From Paramacrobiotus metropolitanus (Eukaryota; Tardigrada; Eutardigrada; Parachela; Macrobiotidae), in contig NW_026570258.1 of NCBI RefSeq assembly GCF_019649055.1, positions 868,001 to 932,000 on the forward strand: 64,000 bases of DNA, in the 5' to 3' direction. The notes under the pieces are model-generated. The model searched no databases. It was not told where the DNA came from and worked only from the letters and a program-made list of their open reading frames with translations. Made by a program: the position numbers and the translations under genes. Each line of letters opens with the position of its first letter. Within the stretch, counting starts at the first letter, position 1. This document shows, in pieces, positions 30,458 to 43,929 of the stretch.

Positions 30458-33400
30458 ATGGAAATTCCTTCGCTGAAACTTATGGTTGCGGGAGCAATTG
30501 GAATCTGTTTGGCGCTGCAGGGATCTTGCTCAACATGTTCCTTAATTTTTGGTAAGCGCGTTTTTATTAACAGCTTACAACTGTACTTGGCTGTGTCTCC
30601 GAAGAATCGTTTCCCAGTTCTCAATTTTTGTGCAGGTGCCTTAGTTTCCACCTTCGTGTTTTTCGCTCTGGATTTCGTAACCACCAAAGATGCCACTGCT
30701 CCACTTTCGATAACCTTAAAGAAGTACTTTCGCTATCGCAAGACGTATTTCTACGGGATGTACCTGTCCTGGAATCTGGATAAGGACGTTAAAGATATCC
30801 GCAAAACGCAAGAAAAAGAGCTGCTGGAGATCCTGGAGTACAACGCCGATACGGAATACTATCGTAACAACAGTATCCATAAAGTGCGGACCCGGGATGA
30901 TCTCGTGCGGCGTCTGCCGTTGATTAAGTACGCGGCGATTGAGAAGTATATTGAACGTATGATGGCTGGAGAGCAGAAAGTTCTGACGTCCGATAAGCCG
31001 ATGCATTTTGCTGAGACCTCCGGGACGACCGGAAAACCCAGTCGGCTGCCGTTTCTACCGAAGCTCTGGAAGGTGTTTGGGCAATACATGGCGGTTGCGC
31101 TGTACTATGTGGATAAAGAGGTCCCGCAATGGAAAGGACTGGAACGGGTAAAACTAGAGTTTTATTTTTTAAAGTAACGAAAACTATATTTGGCTCGCTT
31201 GAATTGCTGGGCTTGTTGAATAAAATTAATAATAGTGTACCGCTATTTTGGCCTAGTGCGCAACGTACAGTCACTACAGATACAGTGTAATACGAAAATG
31301 ACGATATTAATTATTACGCATAGTGCGTAAGCAAGCGCTTCGCTGGGCGCTGGCTCCTTATGTGCACTCAGTGTGCTCTTGTTGCACGGTGTTTATTGAG
31401 TTATTTTGTCAAAGTTCTGAATCCGGCAGTAGTGGCCGATTTCCGATGTGGCCGATTTCCGATTTCTTGCTCGTATATTGTTCAGGGTTGACACACCATT
31501 AGGGCGTAATACGTATGTTGCAGCTGCGCTCGCTTCGCTGAATAGCTGCGTCATTTAAACGCTTATATGTTCATGCTGCTTTTTATCAGATGATGCGACT
31601 GTATTATACACCGCTGAGCAGTCTAGCCATAACGCCCAGCGGAGCCACGGTCGGCCCGGGAACCGCTATGAAAGAGTTCTTCGGGGCGGAAAACCTGTAC
31701 ACGACCCCGGCGGTGGGCTACGAGATCGCCAACGAGCAGACCACGCGCTACATCCATCTGCTGTTCGGACTGCGGAATCGCAACATTAAACGCATCGACA
31801 CCACTTTCGTCTCGCTGATCTACTTTGCCTTCGCCGACATGGAGCAGCAATGGGAACAACTGGTGAATGACATTCGTCGAGGAACCCTGAAAAAGGATTT
31901 ACCAGGATTATCGGATAGTCAGCGCCGAGAGCTGGAGTCACAACTCTCGCCAGATCCGGCACGAGCCGATGAGCTGGAATGCGAGTTTAAGAAAGGTATT
32001 AATGACTGTGTTATAGTGTGCTAAAGGTTATCAGTCTTTGAAGGACCGTTGTGATGATCACGTTAACGGTTTTTTTACAGGTTTCGATAAGACGCTTGCG
32101 AAACGCATTTGGCCCAAACTGGAGCTGTTGGGCTGTATCAGTGCTGGGCCGTTTCTGCACTTCACCGAGACACTGCAACAGCAGTATGCGGCAGGTACAA
32201 AACCGTTCAACCTGGTATGATGGAAACGCTTTCCGCTGTACATGTGCAGTAGATTTCACTGATCTATTTAAATAATAACATTCGTATCTTCGGTACTGCA
32301 CGCTGAACGCTCCCTTCTACAACAAAAATTCTGCGTGTTACGGTATTTGCACATAAAACAAGTTTATTCTGTCGGATTACGTCGATAAAATGTGTTTGCT
32401 TTTGTATGGTCAAATTATACAGATATAAAGCCATTTAATCCATGGTTCATTGGAAGCGAAGGATTTTACGGATTGAACTTGTGGCCGAATCGTCTGCCGG
32501 CTGTGTATTTGATATGGCCCTACAATATCTTCTATGAATTTATTCCTTTCGAGAATGTTGAGGAAGAGCAGCCAAAGACAGTTTTTATGGACCAAGTAAG
32601 AAGCGAATACGCCGATTTGTTAGAAACAGAATACTTCTTAAGATACGGTATCAACTGCTTTTTTTATTACGGAAAATTACTAACCTATTCCAGTTAAAAA
32701 CGTTAGGCATAGATATACTCGTATTCTTGATTTACTATTCAATAGGAAAAATAATTTTTAGAATTCATATTAATGTATTTATATTTGATGTATGTTTTAC
32801 ATGATGGATGTTTATTTGATACAGAAGTACGTATGCTTTACTCAAAGTTGCAAACGATCACAAATTTACTGTAATATCGGCTAAATTCGTAAAAGCTTAA
32901 ACCTAAATCATTATTTTTAGGTGAAAGCCGGAGAAGAGTACGAACTGGTTCTGACCACACATGCCGGGTTGTATCGGTACCGATTGGGCGATATTATTCG
33001 CGTTGTGGACTTTTACGGACAATGTCCAATTGTGGAATTTCTGTACCGGTACACAGAATTTTCTACTATGACCCTTTCCAGAACTGTACATTAATTCTAT
33101 ACAAAATGATTTGTTGTAGCACAGGACAACTGCTCAACCTTAAAGGCGAGAAAACCACAGAAGCAGCGGTACTGGAAAGCATTCGCAAAACCCTGACAAA
33201 CATGCCGCAATTAGGAGAGCTCGTTAATTTCGCCTGCTGCGAAAGTCCGGCCCTAGATACGATCGGCATTAAAATCCGTAAGCCGTAAAAATTTTCTGTA
33301 GAAATATTGCAACAATAAATTTTAATAACAATATAATAAAATATTAATAATAGAATACTAATATATTGATGATATAATGGAATATTAATATAGCAATGAA

Positions 33401-34273
33401 ATATTAGAATATAATATTTGTATTTCTTATCAGCAAAAAATGATTAATTTTTGGTTTAATAAAAACATTTTTGAGCCAATAGTAAACGCTTATGATTTAC
33501 GACAAACTGAAGACTCACAAATTTAGCAAAACAAATTGAATTAACCTATGGTAAAAATTAAACCAGTACAATACATGATTAACTGGAACCAGAATACTTT
33601 TGCTTTTACTTATGCATAATTTGCTTTTGCGACTTGTTGATTATAGCGAGTGACCAATGCGAGGCACCGTTCTACGTTGTGTTACTGGAAACCGAATCGG
33701 AAATTCAGCAATCGAAAATCGCTGAGCTGGAAAAAGAACTAACAAAAAAGGTAATTTACAGTATGTATTAAGAAAAATAAAACAGCGTAATTTATATAAA
33801 ATTAAAAAAGAACATTGTGACTGTCACCCTGCTTCAATTTTTCCAGAAAAAGAACAAACGCGTAAATTAGTACGCAAAATCAAAATTAGATACCTATGTT
33901 TTTTATGGCATTTCATCTAGAGTACATATTTTATTCGAGACATTGGACTGATGGATTTTATTTATTTATTCTGTTTATTATTGCCTGATTTATTTAATTG
34001 GTTTTATTTGCATTTATTCCATTTTTTTCATTTTTTCGTTCGTAGCTGGATGAAGCGATGGTGGAAACAGCGGGTCGCTATGGATTCCAGCGGAAAAAAG
34101 GCGGATTGGACCGGCTGAAAGCGTACCTACTGCAGCCGGGCGCTTTCGACCGACTGCGCAGTTACATGCTGGACACTTCCAACACCTCCATCAACCAGCT
34201 CAAATTACCGAAACTCGTCAAGAAACCGGAATTAATCAAGTTTATACTTACGCAACGCATCAACAAGCACTGA
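30458..34273 (+). CDS. GH3 domain-containing protein (nine exons)
   Basis: Exons 30458-30551, 30636-31147, 31590-31995, 32081-32194, 32423-32595, 32921-33048, 33120-33277, 33647-33750 and 34046-34273 sum to 638 codons with every phase consistent. Two hydrophobic stretches (residues about 9-30 and 32-45) suggest membrane anchoring. GH3 hallmarks are the ATP-loop motif AETSGTTGKPSRLP, GSEGFYGLNLWP, YELVLTTHAGLYRYRLGDII and QLLNLKGEKT. The family C-terminus QPGAFDRLRSYMLD...SINQLKLPKLVKKPE is also present. Plant GH3 enzymes adenylate acyl acids and conjugate them to amino acids; the substrate of animal members is unknown to me. Intron 1 (84 bases) is a multiple of three without a stop, so retention would leave the frame open. 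Exon 4 has an alternative donor at 32215, but the donor at 32195 gives the correct phase. Confidence 0.9.
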
Positions 34274-34279
34274 TTAAGC

Positions 34280-35290
34280 AACGAAAAAATTACAACAACT
34301 CTGGAGTGTTTTAACAGGCGTAAAAAATTATGACAAGTAAAAGCAGAATAAAAAAAACATTAGCAGACAAGCAAATTGTGAGATGAAAATCATGAAGTTA
34401 ACGTAATTTCAACGACATGAACCGCAAAAACACTACAGGAATGTACTGCATCTCAGGCAATTAATTATCATGCGGAAAATGGGTTGTTATTTCCCCACGT
34501 ATGGCTAAGTTCAACAACGGAATATCCATGGCGCGGGAAACCTATAAGGAAATAAAATCAGCAATAAGATTTATTTTAAAAATGCCGGTAACCTAAATAC
34601 CGTCCACGCGTTTTGAGCACTCGTACACGGGCGATAAACGAAACCGGTTAGCGGGAACTATACATTTCCACCGTTAAGATATACCACGAAATTCGATAAC
34701 GTTAATGACCTATTTATTAACTGAATTATTAATAATTAACTAATTTTAAAATCAATTTTCAAAAGTTATTTTCAACGAAGTTAACTGAAATTTTTAAGAA
34801 TTTAATTATTGGTCAACAATTATCAAGAAAAATCAGGACAGTGAGCGTAACGCTGCATTTTGCTTAAATAAGGAGATTAAGAATAACGAATATCTCAGAA
34901 TTTTGCTTTGAGAATAACGAGGTTTCCAACAGTCATGCATCTAAAAGCATTATGAAAAAATTACAGTAATCAAATAAAATTAACATTAAATAAATACTAA
35001 CTGTATAGATTAAAGTTAAAATTAAAATTTTCAATTTATTAAATACTTTGCCTGGAAAACGCACAACGGCACATTTGTGCTCGTTACCATTACTTTCTAC
35101 AGTTGCAATAAGTTTTAAAAACAAGTGATTTGATAATATGAAATCATTAATAATTTGATTAATCAAATTAAAAATTTAATTTGTTGATTAATTAAAAAAA
35201 ATAGCTGGCTAGAAAACAGGCAACGGCACAATCATGTCACTTAATGCCTTTGCAAATTGACGGCAATTATTCGAAACGCAGACCCTACCT
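34280..35290. other. Intergenic, AT-rich
   Basis: Very AT-rich (several runs such as TTAATTTTTT and TTTGATTAATCAAATT). No supported feature. Confidence 0.5.
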
Positions 35291-35296
35291 GGTGTT

Positions 35297-35577
35297 TCAC
35301 GGCGACACGGCCCCGGAGCTGGGACGGCGCGGCAGCTTCTGCAGAGCCTCCTGCAGCGCCTGCACTTTCCCGCCCAGCCGCACCTTGCGCTCGGCCTCCT
35401 CGGCGTCCCACTGGCGCTGGCGGGCGCGGCGCTGCTCCTCGGCCACACTGGCCCGCTTCTCCTGCGACAGCTTCTCCAGCATCTCCGCACGGCGACGCGC
35501 ACGGTGCACCGCGGCGTCGTCCGCTTCCATCTGGAAGGTTACATGCGGCCCGCGCAGACGGCTGAAAGTGTCGGATA
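35297..35577 (-). CDS. Terminal exon of a coiled-coil protein (partial)
   Basis: On the minus strand a strong acceptor (TTTTCTCTGCCTATTCCCTCCGCAG) ends at 35578. The following 93 codons run to a stop at 35297-35299. The sequence is GC-rich and strongly charged (AVHRARRRAEMLEKLSQEK, EEQRRARQRQWDAEEAERK), a clear coiled-coil of about 70 residues with a short tail PRRPSSGAVSP. The upstream exons are not established. A GC-rich stretch at about 36190-36270 with minus-strand splice-like borders (TTATTTCCTAG and GTATCC) may be one of them. The opposite strand is also open here but is Ser/Arg/Cys-rich in the way expected of a shadow frame. Confidence 0.5.
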
Positions 35578-35599
35578 CTGCGGAGGGAATAGGCAGAGA

Positions 35600-37790
35600 A
35601 AATCAGTCAGAAGCCGCGATGGCGGTGTGTCTAAAAAGTAAGAAGCACGGCAAGTACCTGCGGACATGCTGCAGTGGCGATCAGAGAGGGAAGATCAACA
35701 GCACAGAAACCAGCAACAGTACAGCAGTGTACAGCTCTTTGGAAAAATTGTACTCGTACGTCAAACGTAATTTAAAAATAATATTATTAACAGTAATTTA
35801 CAGTACGTCAACAAGGTATTTTGATAATTTGACTCAAATTATTTGAGTTTCATTTATTTCAGCTTCGAAAAATGAACCGTCAGTCACGACTCACTTGCCA
35901 GTATAAATCAGTGTGAGGCCGGCGTCATGACTCAAGGACAGCAGGAATCGAGATCGAGATGGCAAACTGAGTCGATACCGATGCCTCATGACTCCAGTGT
36001 CAAACTGATTTAACTGCACATCATTAAATAATTTAAACTTTTTAAATTTCAATTTTACAGTGTACAGTGTAACAGTATTGTCTTACTGTACTTCCAGGTT
36101 CATTTTTCGAACTTGAACCTTATTATTGGCAATAGCCAATAATAATATTTTGAAATGAAGTTTGCTGCACAATTTCTCGGATAGCATGTGTGGATACTGA
36201 CGCTCCATCGCACGTCACGTCCACTTCCGCCGCCGCGGAATCCACCGGTGCCCAGGCCGATCGAAGACTAGGAAATAATATGTACAGTATTGCTATACTC
36301 GTACCATACACTGTATCCAGTAAAATTATAATGATTGTTATAATTTCTTGTGTACTCTGTACTTGCTCCTTTTATTATAAAACAATAAAAAAAAATTATT
36401 GTATCTGTGCGCTGTCAGTGTTATGCATGGTGACTATTACCCAACAAATATCAAGAATTCGAATGAAATGCGTATGTGTTGACTTTTTAAAAAACCAATA
36501 ATTTCATATTAGAGCATTTAAGTACACTTAATACAGTTGTAATATTAGAGAGTCGTACTTGCATTCGATACTCGTATTCGTTCTAAGTGCTGAATCGCTG
36601 AAGCGTGAGATTCGAACTCACTTGAACACTCGCATCACCTTTCAGTGTTTCGAATCTACAGTATCCGCGAACGTTGGGCCTCAGATTCCCGTGTAACCTT
36701 TCTTTAGCTCCAACGATAAATGTAATTTGGTTTATCTGCGAAACAACAAGAGGTTTCGCAAGACATCGTAGTAGCTTTTAGCTGCGCATACGGCAAGCAA
36801 AAGCATATGCAACGTAATTCAGCCTATTAAGCCAGAGGATTGTTGGGAGTGAACCCTGGGAGTGAGAAAGGTCGCTCTGCTGCAAATTGCGCATAACCTG
36901 ATAATCACACTGCGCAAGTAGTCGGTGTGGGAATGGACGGTAATAAGGCGTTTTCCAACGAAACCCAACCAACTTTGAATGTCCAGCAATGGAGCTGGTG
37001 GGCGACACATGGTTAGTACGAGGTAGTTAGCACATTAATCGCACTCGATTGTACTTAATGCAGCATAAAACCAAAAACAGCTGTTGTATCATTAAAATTG
37101 TTTAATCATTTTTTATGTGATTATGAAAATTATTATTTTGTTATAATATTGTTGCTATTATAAAGTTTTTTTCAGATGCCCTGAAGTTTTTTGAAATTTT
37201 TATGCTGTTATGAAAATATTTATTATATTTCCATAATTTAATATTTTATTTATTACATTATTTTATTATAATATGTTGCTGATATAAAGTGTTCCTGATT
37301 TTCATTTGAGTTGGTTTTGCAACAGATATTGTAAGGACGCTTTCGAACAGCTTTGAAATTAAAGTGGGGCTTTTCTATTACATTTTCAAATTCATTTAAT
37401 TTTTACATAAATTTTCAGTAATTCTTTCCCGAAAGATAAATTTTCAGTCATTCAATAATTCTGACACTGCCACATTCTGCTGCCGCTGCATTTAAGCTGC
37501 TGCATTTTTTGTGGTATGTGCCGATGGTCCGCAACTCGGCCCAAAAAACTCGGTGACTCGTACTATTTTACCGTACACTGCGGTGCATTAGAATTTAGAC
37601 GTACTCGCATGCTGTTTTACCGCAGTGCGGGCGGCAAAGATTGACCTACTACCTTTCTCAGCGAGTACCTCGAAAATTCTTTGCAAAATTTGTAAATGTA
37701 TACAATATCGTAAAACCTGAAATCGGTCATTTAAACCAGAAACGGCATTCGTGTAAACCCGCATCTAAATAAAACAAAAAAATTAAATAC
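35600..37790. other. Mostly intergenic
   Basis: Contains the possible minus-strand exon at about 36190-36270 and AT-rich DNA. A tRNA-like T-arm at 36603-36625 was rejected. Nothing else supported. Confidence 0.5.
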
Positions 37791-37793
37791 AGT

Positions 37794-40700
37794 ATGCCTT
37801 TTACAGCGGATGGATCGACTTCAAATTTGAGCGAATTTCCCGAAAGCGAAACGCTGCATCCCACAACATCGGCCTTATTACCGGAACAAGGCGCTACCAG
37901 CAGCTACGCTAATGATTATGGCGGTGCGTAAAATTTTTTTTCGAGAAAGGTTACACTTAGTCATTTACCCATGGTCGCGCTTCTTGTGGTCCATTCCTCA
38001 CAGTCAGGTTTTGGATTGATAATTTCGAGCAATATTGCGCCATACGCGTACATAGTGAAGCAATGACTTTCTTGTTTGATTCCTATTTACCTGCGTGGCG
38101 GTGTTTTTTGACTTAATGGTTACCGGAAAGTTGTGGGTGCTCCTTGAGCTAAGCAGACTTGAAGCAGTTCTGATCAGGAACAGAAAGTTAATGAAAGGTC
38201 AGAGCGTTCGGAAAATTCCTTTTATGGGCAATGGTCAATATGACCAAGGAGCTAATGAACGGATGCCTAGAGGCTAAAAAGCAACAAGAAAGTGTTTCTG
38301 TCTAATTAAAAGAAAGAGATGCTTGTAAAAAAACAATGCTATGGCGATTACCCTAATTACCCATAATGTTGTTCTTGTTTCTACAGAAGATTGGTTGGCG
38401 GAGCAACTGGCCAATATTCCCTTGTTGTCCGCGGACGGCAGCGAATCCCATGAACTGTTCCATACTCAAAAAGACGCTGACCATCCGCATTATGCCATCG
38501 TGCCCGACCGGGAACTGGTGGCCATTTTAGGTGGACATGTAGACCGCGATACGGTACGGTATAACGATGTTTCAGTATGTACCGTTTTTTTTTTAATTTT
38601 GAAGTGCTCGTTAGAAAGCATCGGATTTGGGAAAACCAAAACAGATTTTAGAAATTGTTGCACTAACCATAAGTTTATAACGTGAGCTTTATAACTTTGC
38701 AGAAACGTACCCAGACACAAGACACGCCCCTCGCGTAAAATGATGTAAAACAAATTTCGCGGTAGTACCAAAGTTAATACTAAAAATCCCAATAATTATT
38801 AAACAGATTAAATTTTCTGCCTTATAAAAATTTGTTGGAACCGCTAATAAAATTAAAAATTACATACATACCTAACTATTTCAGATTTACTGGTTGCTGG
38901 CCAATTTCAAGTTGGAGCGCAACGCGGTGATGCCACGGGGATTTCTGTACAGTAAATACGAAGCATTCTGCAATGCCCATGGTAAACTGCTGATGAATCA
39001 AGCCTGCATGGGTAAGACCGTGCGGGCGCTGTTTCGTGGTCTGGAAACAAGACGGCTCGGTCGCCGGTAAGAGCCTAAATAAACATATCTTCCTTGAGAT
39101 TGTTATGGTTCTGTACAAAGTCCTGGTACAAATGATTACTTGGTTAGTAAACTTAGTATACAGTATACTCATGTGACCGTGTACCGCGCCATTTCCCTTT
39201 AGCAATGATGGTACAATATGTAATCTTTCTCTCTTGGTTAAGGCATTAGGAAGCACCAAGAATAAAGAGTTCGCAAAAATAAATTGGCATTAATAATGAT
39301 TTAATACAAGCGCAACTTTTTAGCGGCAAATCCCGTTACCACTACATTGGCCTGGCCATTCATCCAGAAGGCGAATTTGCGGGCATGGTGCCGCTGGAAC
39401 CGGAGGAACCAGCACCCGAACCGGGGGAAGGCGAGCGAAAGCGGCGAAGGTACGTAACCTGCTGCCGCAAACTATTAATTTTATGAGTGTGATTGTGTGA
39501 CTATGTTTAGCGATCACGCGAACTGGTATCTGGCTGTGTCCGAAGCTCCGCTTACCGTAGATAAACAAAACTTCATTGTTTTCCAGCTGTTTCTCATTTC
39601 AGTTGGTACAAGTTTTTACTTACTCTGTAGACTGTATACATCGAACTAAGCTGATTTAACGATCTTTATTCATTCATGTAAAACAATATTCTTTGAAGAG
39701 TCTCAGTGTTCTGCAGCAGTACAGAGTAAGGTTAGAGTAGTTACTGAGGTGCTTTATATCGCAGAATTTCGCGCATAACAATGGCGGCCAAGAAAGTCCC
39801 AGACAACCCCGTTGGCAAGCAGTTCGAGACAATGGACCCGGACAACCGGCTGGAGATGGCGCTGGACCAGTTGGATAAGCTCCTGTCTGTCCGCCGCAAC
39901 CGGGCCCTCATTCCCCCTCGCCTCCGACAGGAACACCTGTGGGATTCGATGCTGTCCTTTGACTACTACCTCCTGCCTGATGGACTCACCAAACAGGATG
40001 TCCACGACATTCTCCGCAATTTTCGCGTACATGTCGGGGTACGTGCTGCACGAGTAACGAATACCCATCTGTTCGATGATTTCGTTTCGATACATTTTAT
40101 AACAGCTCTATCACGTAACTGCAATGGGTTTCAAAAAAATTTTTGGAAATTGTATGTAAATCCTGCATTTCCACGAAAATACAGCTTATGTGCTTTTTCC
40201 GGTTCCATATCGCGGATTCTTCGTTCGACATGCACCGTGCAATTTTTGTACCGCTTGATTTTTAGTTATTTTTACGTATCTGCGCGTCGATTAAATGTTA
40301 CGCGCGTCCGATTAACAAGCGCGAGCGATTAAGATTTTTTCGGGAAAATTTCTTAATCTCAATATTACGGGAAATAACCCGGTACATAGTACCGGTTCTT
40401 GTTGGACGATGTACCATTTAATACTGGTTTGTTGCTTTTGTAGCTTTTAGGTCACTCCATGATAAGCGGCGTGTTGCTGGCTATACCGAGTATTTTGGAG
40501 AATTACTGGATGACGCACATTACCAGGTAACCACCAGCATATTACGGTAGCATTTCCGATTTGGCGAATCATAGTATGCTAATAACGATGTTGGTACGTT
40601 CCTAGCCTGCAGATTCCGGAAAAATTTGACGTGCAAAAGTTTGACTTGGCACTACAGTGGCAGCCGCTGGTGGAATGCTTTGGACACTGTCTGGTGGAAC

Positions 40701-43177
40701 TGTACGGTTCTGTCATCGAACAGATTCTGCCAAAAATGGACAAACCTCTTAACGGTATTTCAACGCTGGCTTTACTTGTCTGTGACGAAATCCTTTGTTC
40801 ATTTTTTAACGAGGCTTTGGCATTCTAACTAATTTTTACACCCTAAGCATGGCCAACCATTCAATTACTACAGTTTTAAAAAGACTGCTGACGTCTTTTT
40901 AAAACTGTGGTAATTCAACTTATTTAGGTTTTATCAGAGAAATTTTTCGGATCATCCACGCGTCGATTAAATTAATTTCCAAGGAAATGGTATCATTATT
41001 TTCTTACACACCTACAGTACAAATTGTTTTTTTGTTCAATGCAGGTCAAACTCTGGAATTCCTGTTTGAATTCGCCAGCAAATATGCTCAGTGGGTGAAA
41101 GCAACCGCCAGTCATCTGTCGTTCGAGATTCAAGTAGTGCTCGTGAGTACTGCTTTCCCTTGTTCTACTGTTGTTATGCCCTTTTTTACAGTTTTTACGT
41201 TCATCTGAACAAGTTCTTGTCTAGTGCCAATAGAGCGGGCATTACGGCTTTAGCTGGTTCTCCTAGAACACCCGGTGCCTTTTACGCCCGCGGTTAAATT
41301 GTAAAAACCGAATTAATATTATGTTCAGACAGTTCAGTTATGTCCACCTGATAGCAAGTTGCGATGTGTTATGCAGAACGCCGCTGCTGTTACCTTCTGC
41401 CAAACACTAAAACAGATGATTGCGCTAAACAGTGCCCTTAGCATGGTGGACTTAGTGGAACGAGACCGATCCAAAGCCAACATGATCAGCGAAGGGTTTC
41501 GCGCGCTTTCCGACCGCTTCATCCTGGTACGATTATTATTATACAGCAGCAACGCTAACGCTTTATCACACCTCCTTTCAATAAGACTTAAATTTTTAAT
41601 GATCTACGAAACAAGCTGCTTGATATTCCACGATGTTTGACATGCTATCCAGCATTTACCAGTTAGCAATGTCAACTTCTTCGGGTACAAGTTTAGTGGA
41701 TGCGCTTTTTCATGCTTATTAGCCGGCTGTGGGCCCATAACGGGTGCGCAGTGCACCTAAAAGCCTTTAACGAGTACATATTTGAAAATTTTATTTTGAA
41801 GTGTTATGATTGGGAATTGCTTGGTAGATTGCCAACGTGAGCCAACCGCGCGAGCAACTGATCAGTGCCATCCACAATCTGACCATCATGGAATCCATCG
41901 TGGGCCATGATTCCATGCTGCAGCGCTGGCGCGGCTGGACTCACAACATGATCTCCATTAAAGTGGAGCAGGCGCAACAGGCGGCAGCTGGTCTGTCGGA
42001 CGGGGAGGCTATGCTGGTTAAGGAAGCGGCCCTGTCCGATCTTCGACAAATCTGGATGGGTCTGTTGTACGTAACAGTATTATGGAAAATATTTTTCTTT
42101 CTTTGACAGTTTCTTATTGTTTTGTTATGTTGTAGCAATTTTTATAATTTTTGTTTAATGCTGTTGTTTGTTAGAACCGAGATGCAGAAGAACGTGGAGC
42201 GATCGGGCCGCGATTACTCCACGCCGCTGACTTACGTTCTCAGTTACTACATCCACTATGCGAATTATGCATTGGATAATTTCCAGGCCAACTTACACCG
42301 AATGACCTTATTGCAATACGGCTATCAGGTAATCAATTAGTACTACTCGTTGTGCCTTCATTTACGCGAACGACCATGACTGAACTCCCCTCCACCTTCC
42401 GCTGTGCGAGAGGGAGCGAGATGAACCGTCGTAAAAATAATATGAACAAAATGAAGTTCCTGATGTAGAAGTATCGGTTATCAGCAGAATTCCGTTTATA
42501 ATTTTCATACTCTTTTTTTCTTGCCGGTGCCTTGTTAAAAGTAGTACATACTGTACCTTTCACTTTAAACTACGATTAGTTAGCATCATCTACTATTTTT
42601 ACCATACGACTCATACGAGTATGTGCAATTGTGAGAATACATAAACAGAAGAACTGTATGGTACTAAATTATCGTGTTGCTGACACTTCAACGGCATCCC
42701 ATGTCCTGCTAGATGTGCAAACACGTCCTGCAGACCACCGACTACCTCCACACGGCGGCCGCGCCCCACTACGACATCAGCTTCTTCGCGCAGCGCTTGA
42801 TCCACACCCTGAACATCAACGTGTACGACTTCCACTACTACGGCAACTTTGACGAGCTGCGCCCGCTGATCTATCTACCCCATTTCGGACGACGTCAGCA
42901 GCCGGCGTTCCCGACCTTATCGCACAACTTCCAGCTGGACGCGGCCGTCGTACCGGTGGCCATGCCGTCCACGGACGCCCCACCGTACACGGACGCCGTG
43001 GTGCCGGTCAGTATGGAGGAGGGCACCTCCGTGGAGCAGTACGTGGAGGCCGACGGGACGCACAGTTTTCCGGTATTCCATGTCCGTGATTCGCTGCTGA
43101 CCGAACAGGATCTCATGACGCTGGAGGCCATTGAGGCCGCCGCGCATCTCGATGTGGAAGAGAGCTATCACGACTAA
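37794..43177 (+). CDS. RFX-family transcription factor, paralogue A (12 exons)
   Basis: Exons 37794-37923, 38387-38553, 38885-39066, 39324-39449, 39765-40038, 40444-40526, 40606-40754, 41045-41142, 41377-41526, 41828-42066, 42175-42328 and 42713-43177 join in frame to 738 residues. The RFX winged-helix DNA-binding domain spans residues about 99-175 (YWLLANF, VMPRGFLYSKYEAFC, LETRRLGRR, then GKSRYHYIGLAIHP across an intron). It should bind X-box DNA as a dimer. Downstream is the extended dimerisation region typical of RFX1-4/6 proteins (LLPDGLTKQDVHDILRNFRV, LLGHSMISGVLLAIPSIL, VTFCQTLKQM). The subfamily looks RFX4/6-like from the GLAIHPEGEFAGM segment, but this is tentative. The last exon carries a 70- to 80-residue tail rich in Pro, Val and Asp absent from paralogue B. 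Nuclear regulator, target genes unknown. Confidence 0.92.
40863..40915. repeat. Hairpin in intron 7 of RFX paralogue A
   Basis: Arm 40863-40884 pairs with 40894-40915 (22 bp, one mismatch, nine-base loop), within the intron between 40754 and 41045. It is shorter than a typical pre-miRNA. Confidence 0.85.
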
Positions 43178-43389
43178 TTGCAATCTGTGTTAAATTATGG
43201 TTCGATTGGTGTACCGTCGTACATAAAAATTATAACCTGCTTGTACTGTTATTTATTTAGTTGGGCATGTTATTACGATGGGCTACGATGTGGTGTAAAG
43301 CAGATTCTGAACGACTGGGGAACGATGATACCAGATGCTCCAAAGAAACAGCTTGGTACTTGTATGTATTTGTTTGTTCTTTCAAGATT

Positions 43390-43925
43390 GAACGGCTTTT
43401 TATTTACGTTTACTCAGCGACATAAAAGTCAGTCATTCCACTACGGCCATTATTGCACAATCAAGAATTAAAAAAACAACCAAAATCACTATTATCAACA
43501 ACTTTATTCTTTCTCGGTAAAGTTCCTAAAACCCGCGGCCGCGTTGCCTTTAATAATTGCAAGGCTAATGCGCTGCTTTAAAAAAGCCGTGGATCTGCCT
43601 TCTCCGGATCTCTCCTTGATTTCCGTCCAAAGAAGCTGACCATTTCTCTGGCTGCTTCGCCGGTCACTCCAAGGGTTTCCACGGCAAAAGGGTAAAACCA
43701 ATACTGTTCCCCCAGATCTCGATAACTGTATCGTTTCCGGCATTCTGCTTGGTGTGCCGCTGCACCCGCTGCCTTTGCAGACCGTTTAAGGTACGACTGA
43801 GCTAACGTGTCCGCAAAGGTGGCGTCCCATACAAGCTGCTTTCCCTCTCGAACCGGCACCAGTGTCAATCCATCCGGGCGCTTACCGTTGTCTCTTTCAA
43901 GCGTTACAGACGAAGAAGACAGATG
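43390..43925 (-). mobile_element. CCHC-RLE retrotransposon fragment, copy 2
   Basis: Minus-strand remnants show KRPDGLTLVPVREGKQLVWD, ATFADTLAQSYLKRSAK and, after a frame change near 43640, GRSTAFLKQRISLAIIKGNA. These are the same C-terminal blocks as the copy at 28640-30060. The following 3' untranslated part (43505 down to about 43394) matches the fragment at 55384-55494. It is 5'-truncated just upstream of the endonuclease motif. Confidence 0.85.
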
Positions 43926-43929
43926 ATAC

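Noticed and set aside
32195-32218. Alternative GH3 exon 4 donor at 32215
   Set aside because: It breaks the phase to exon 5 unless an improbable acceptor is used; the donor at 32195 restores the frame.
35244-35846. 200-codon plus-strand frame over the coiled-coil exon
   Set aside because: Its first half is the complement of a Glu/Arg coiled coil (giving Ser/Arg/Cys-rich text) and its second half is AT-rich; the minus strand has a strong acceptor and a sensible protein.
36600-36660. tRNA-like T arm on the minus strand (GTGAG TTCGAAT CTCAC)
   Set aside because: The T arm pairs well, but no matching acceptor, D or anticodon arms are found upstream at tRNA spacing. At most a tRNA-derived relic.
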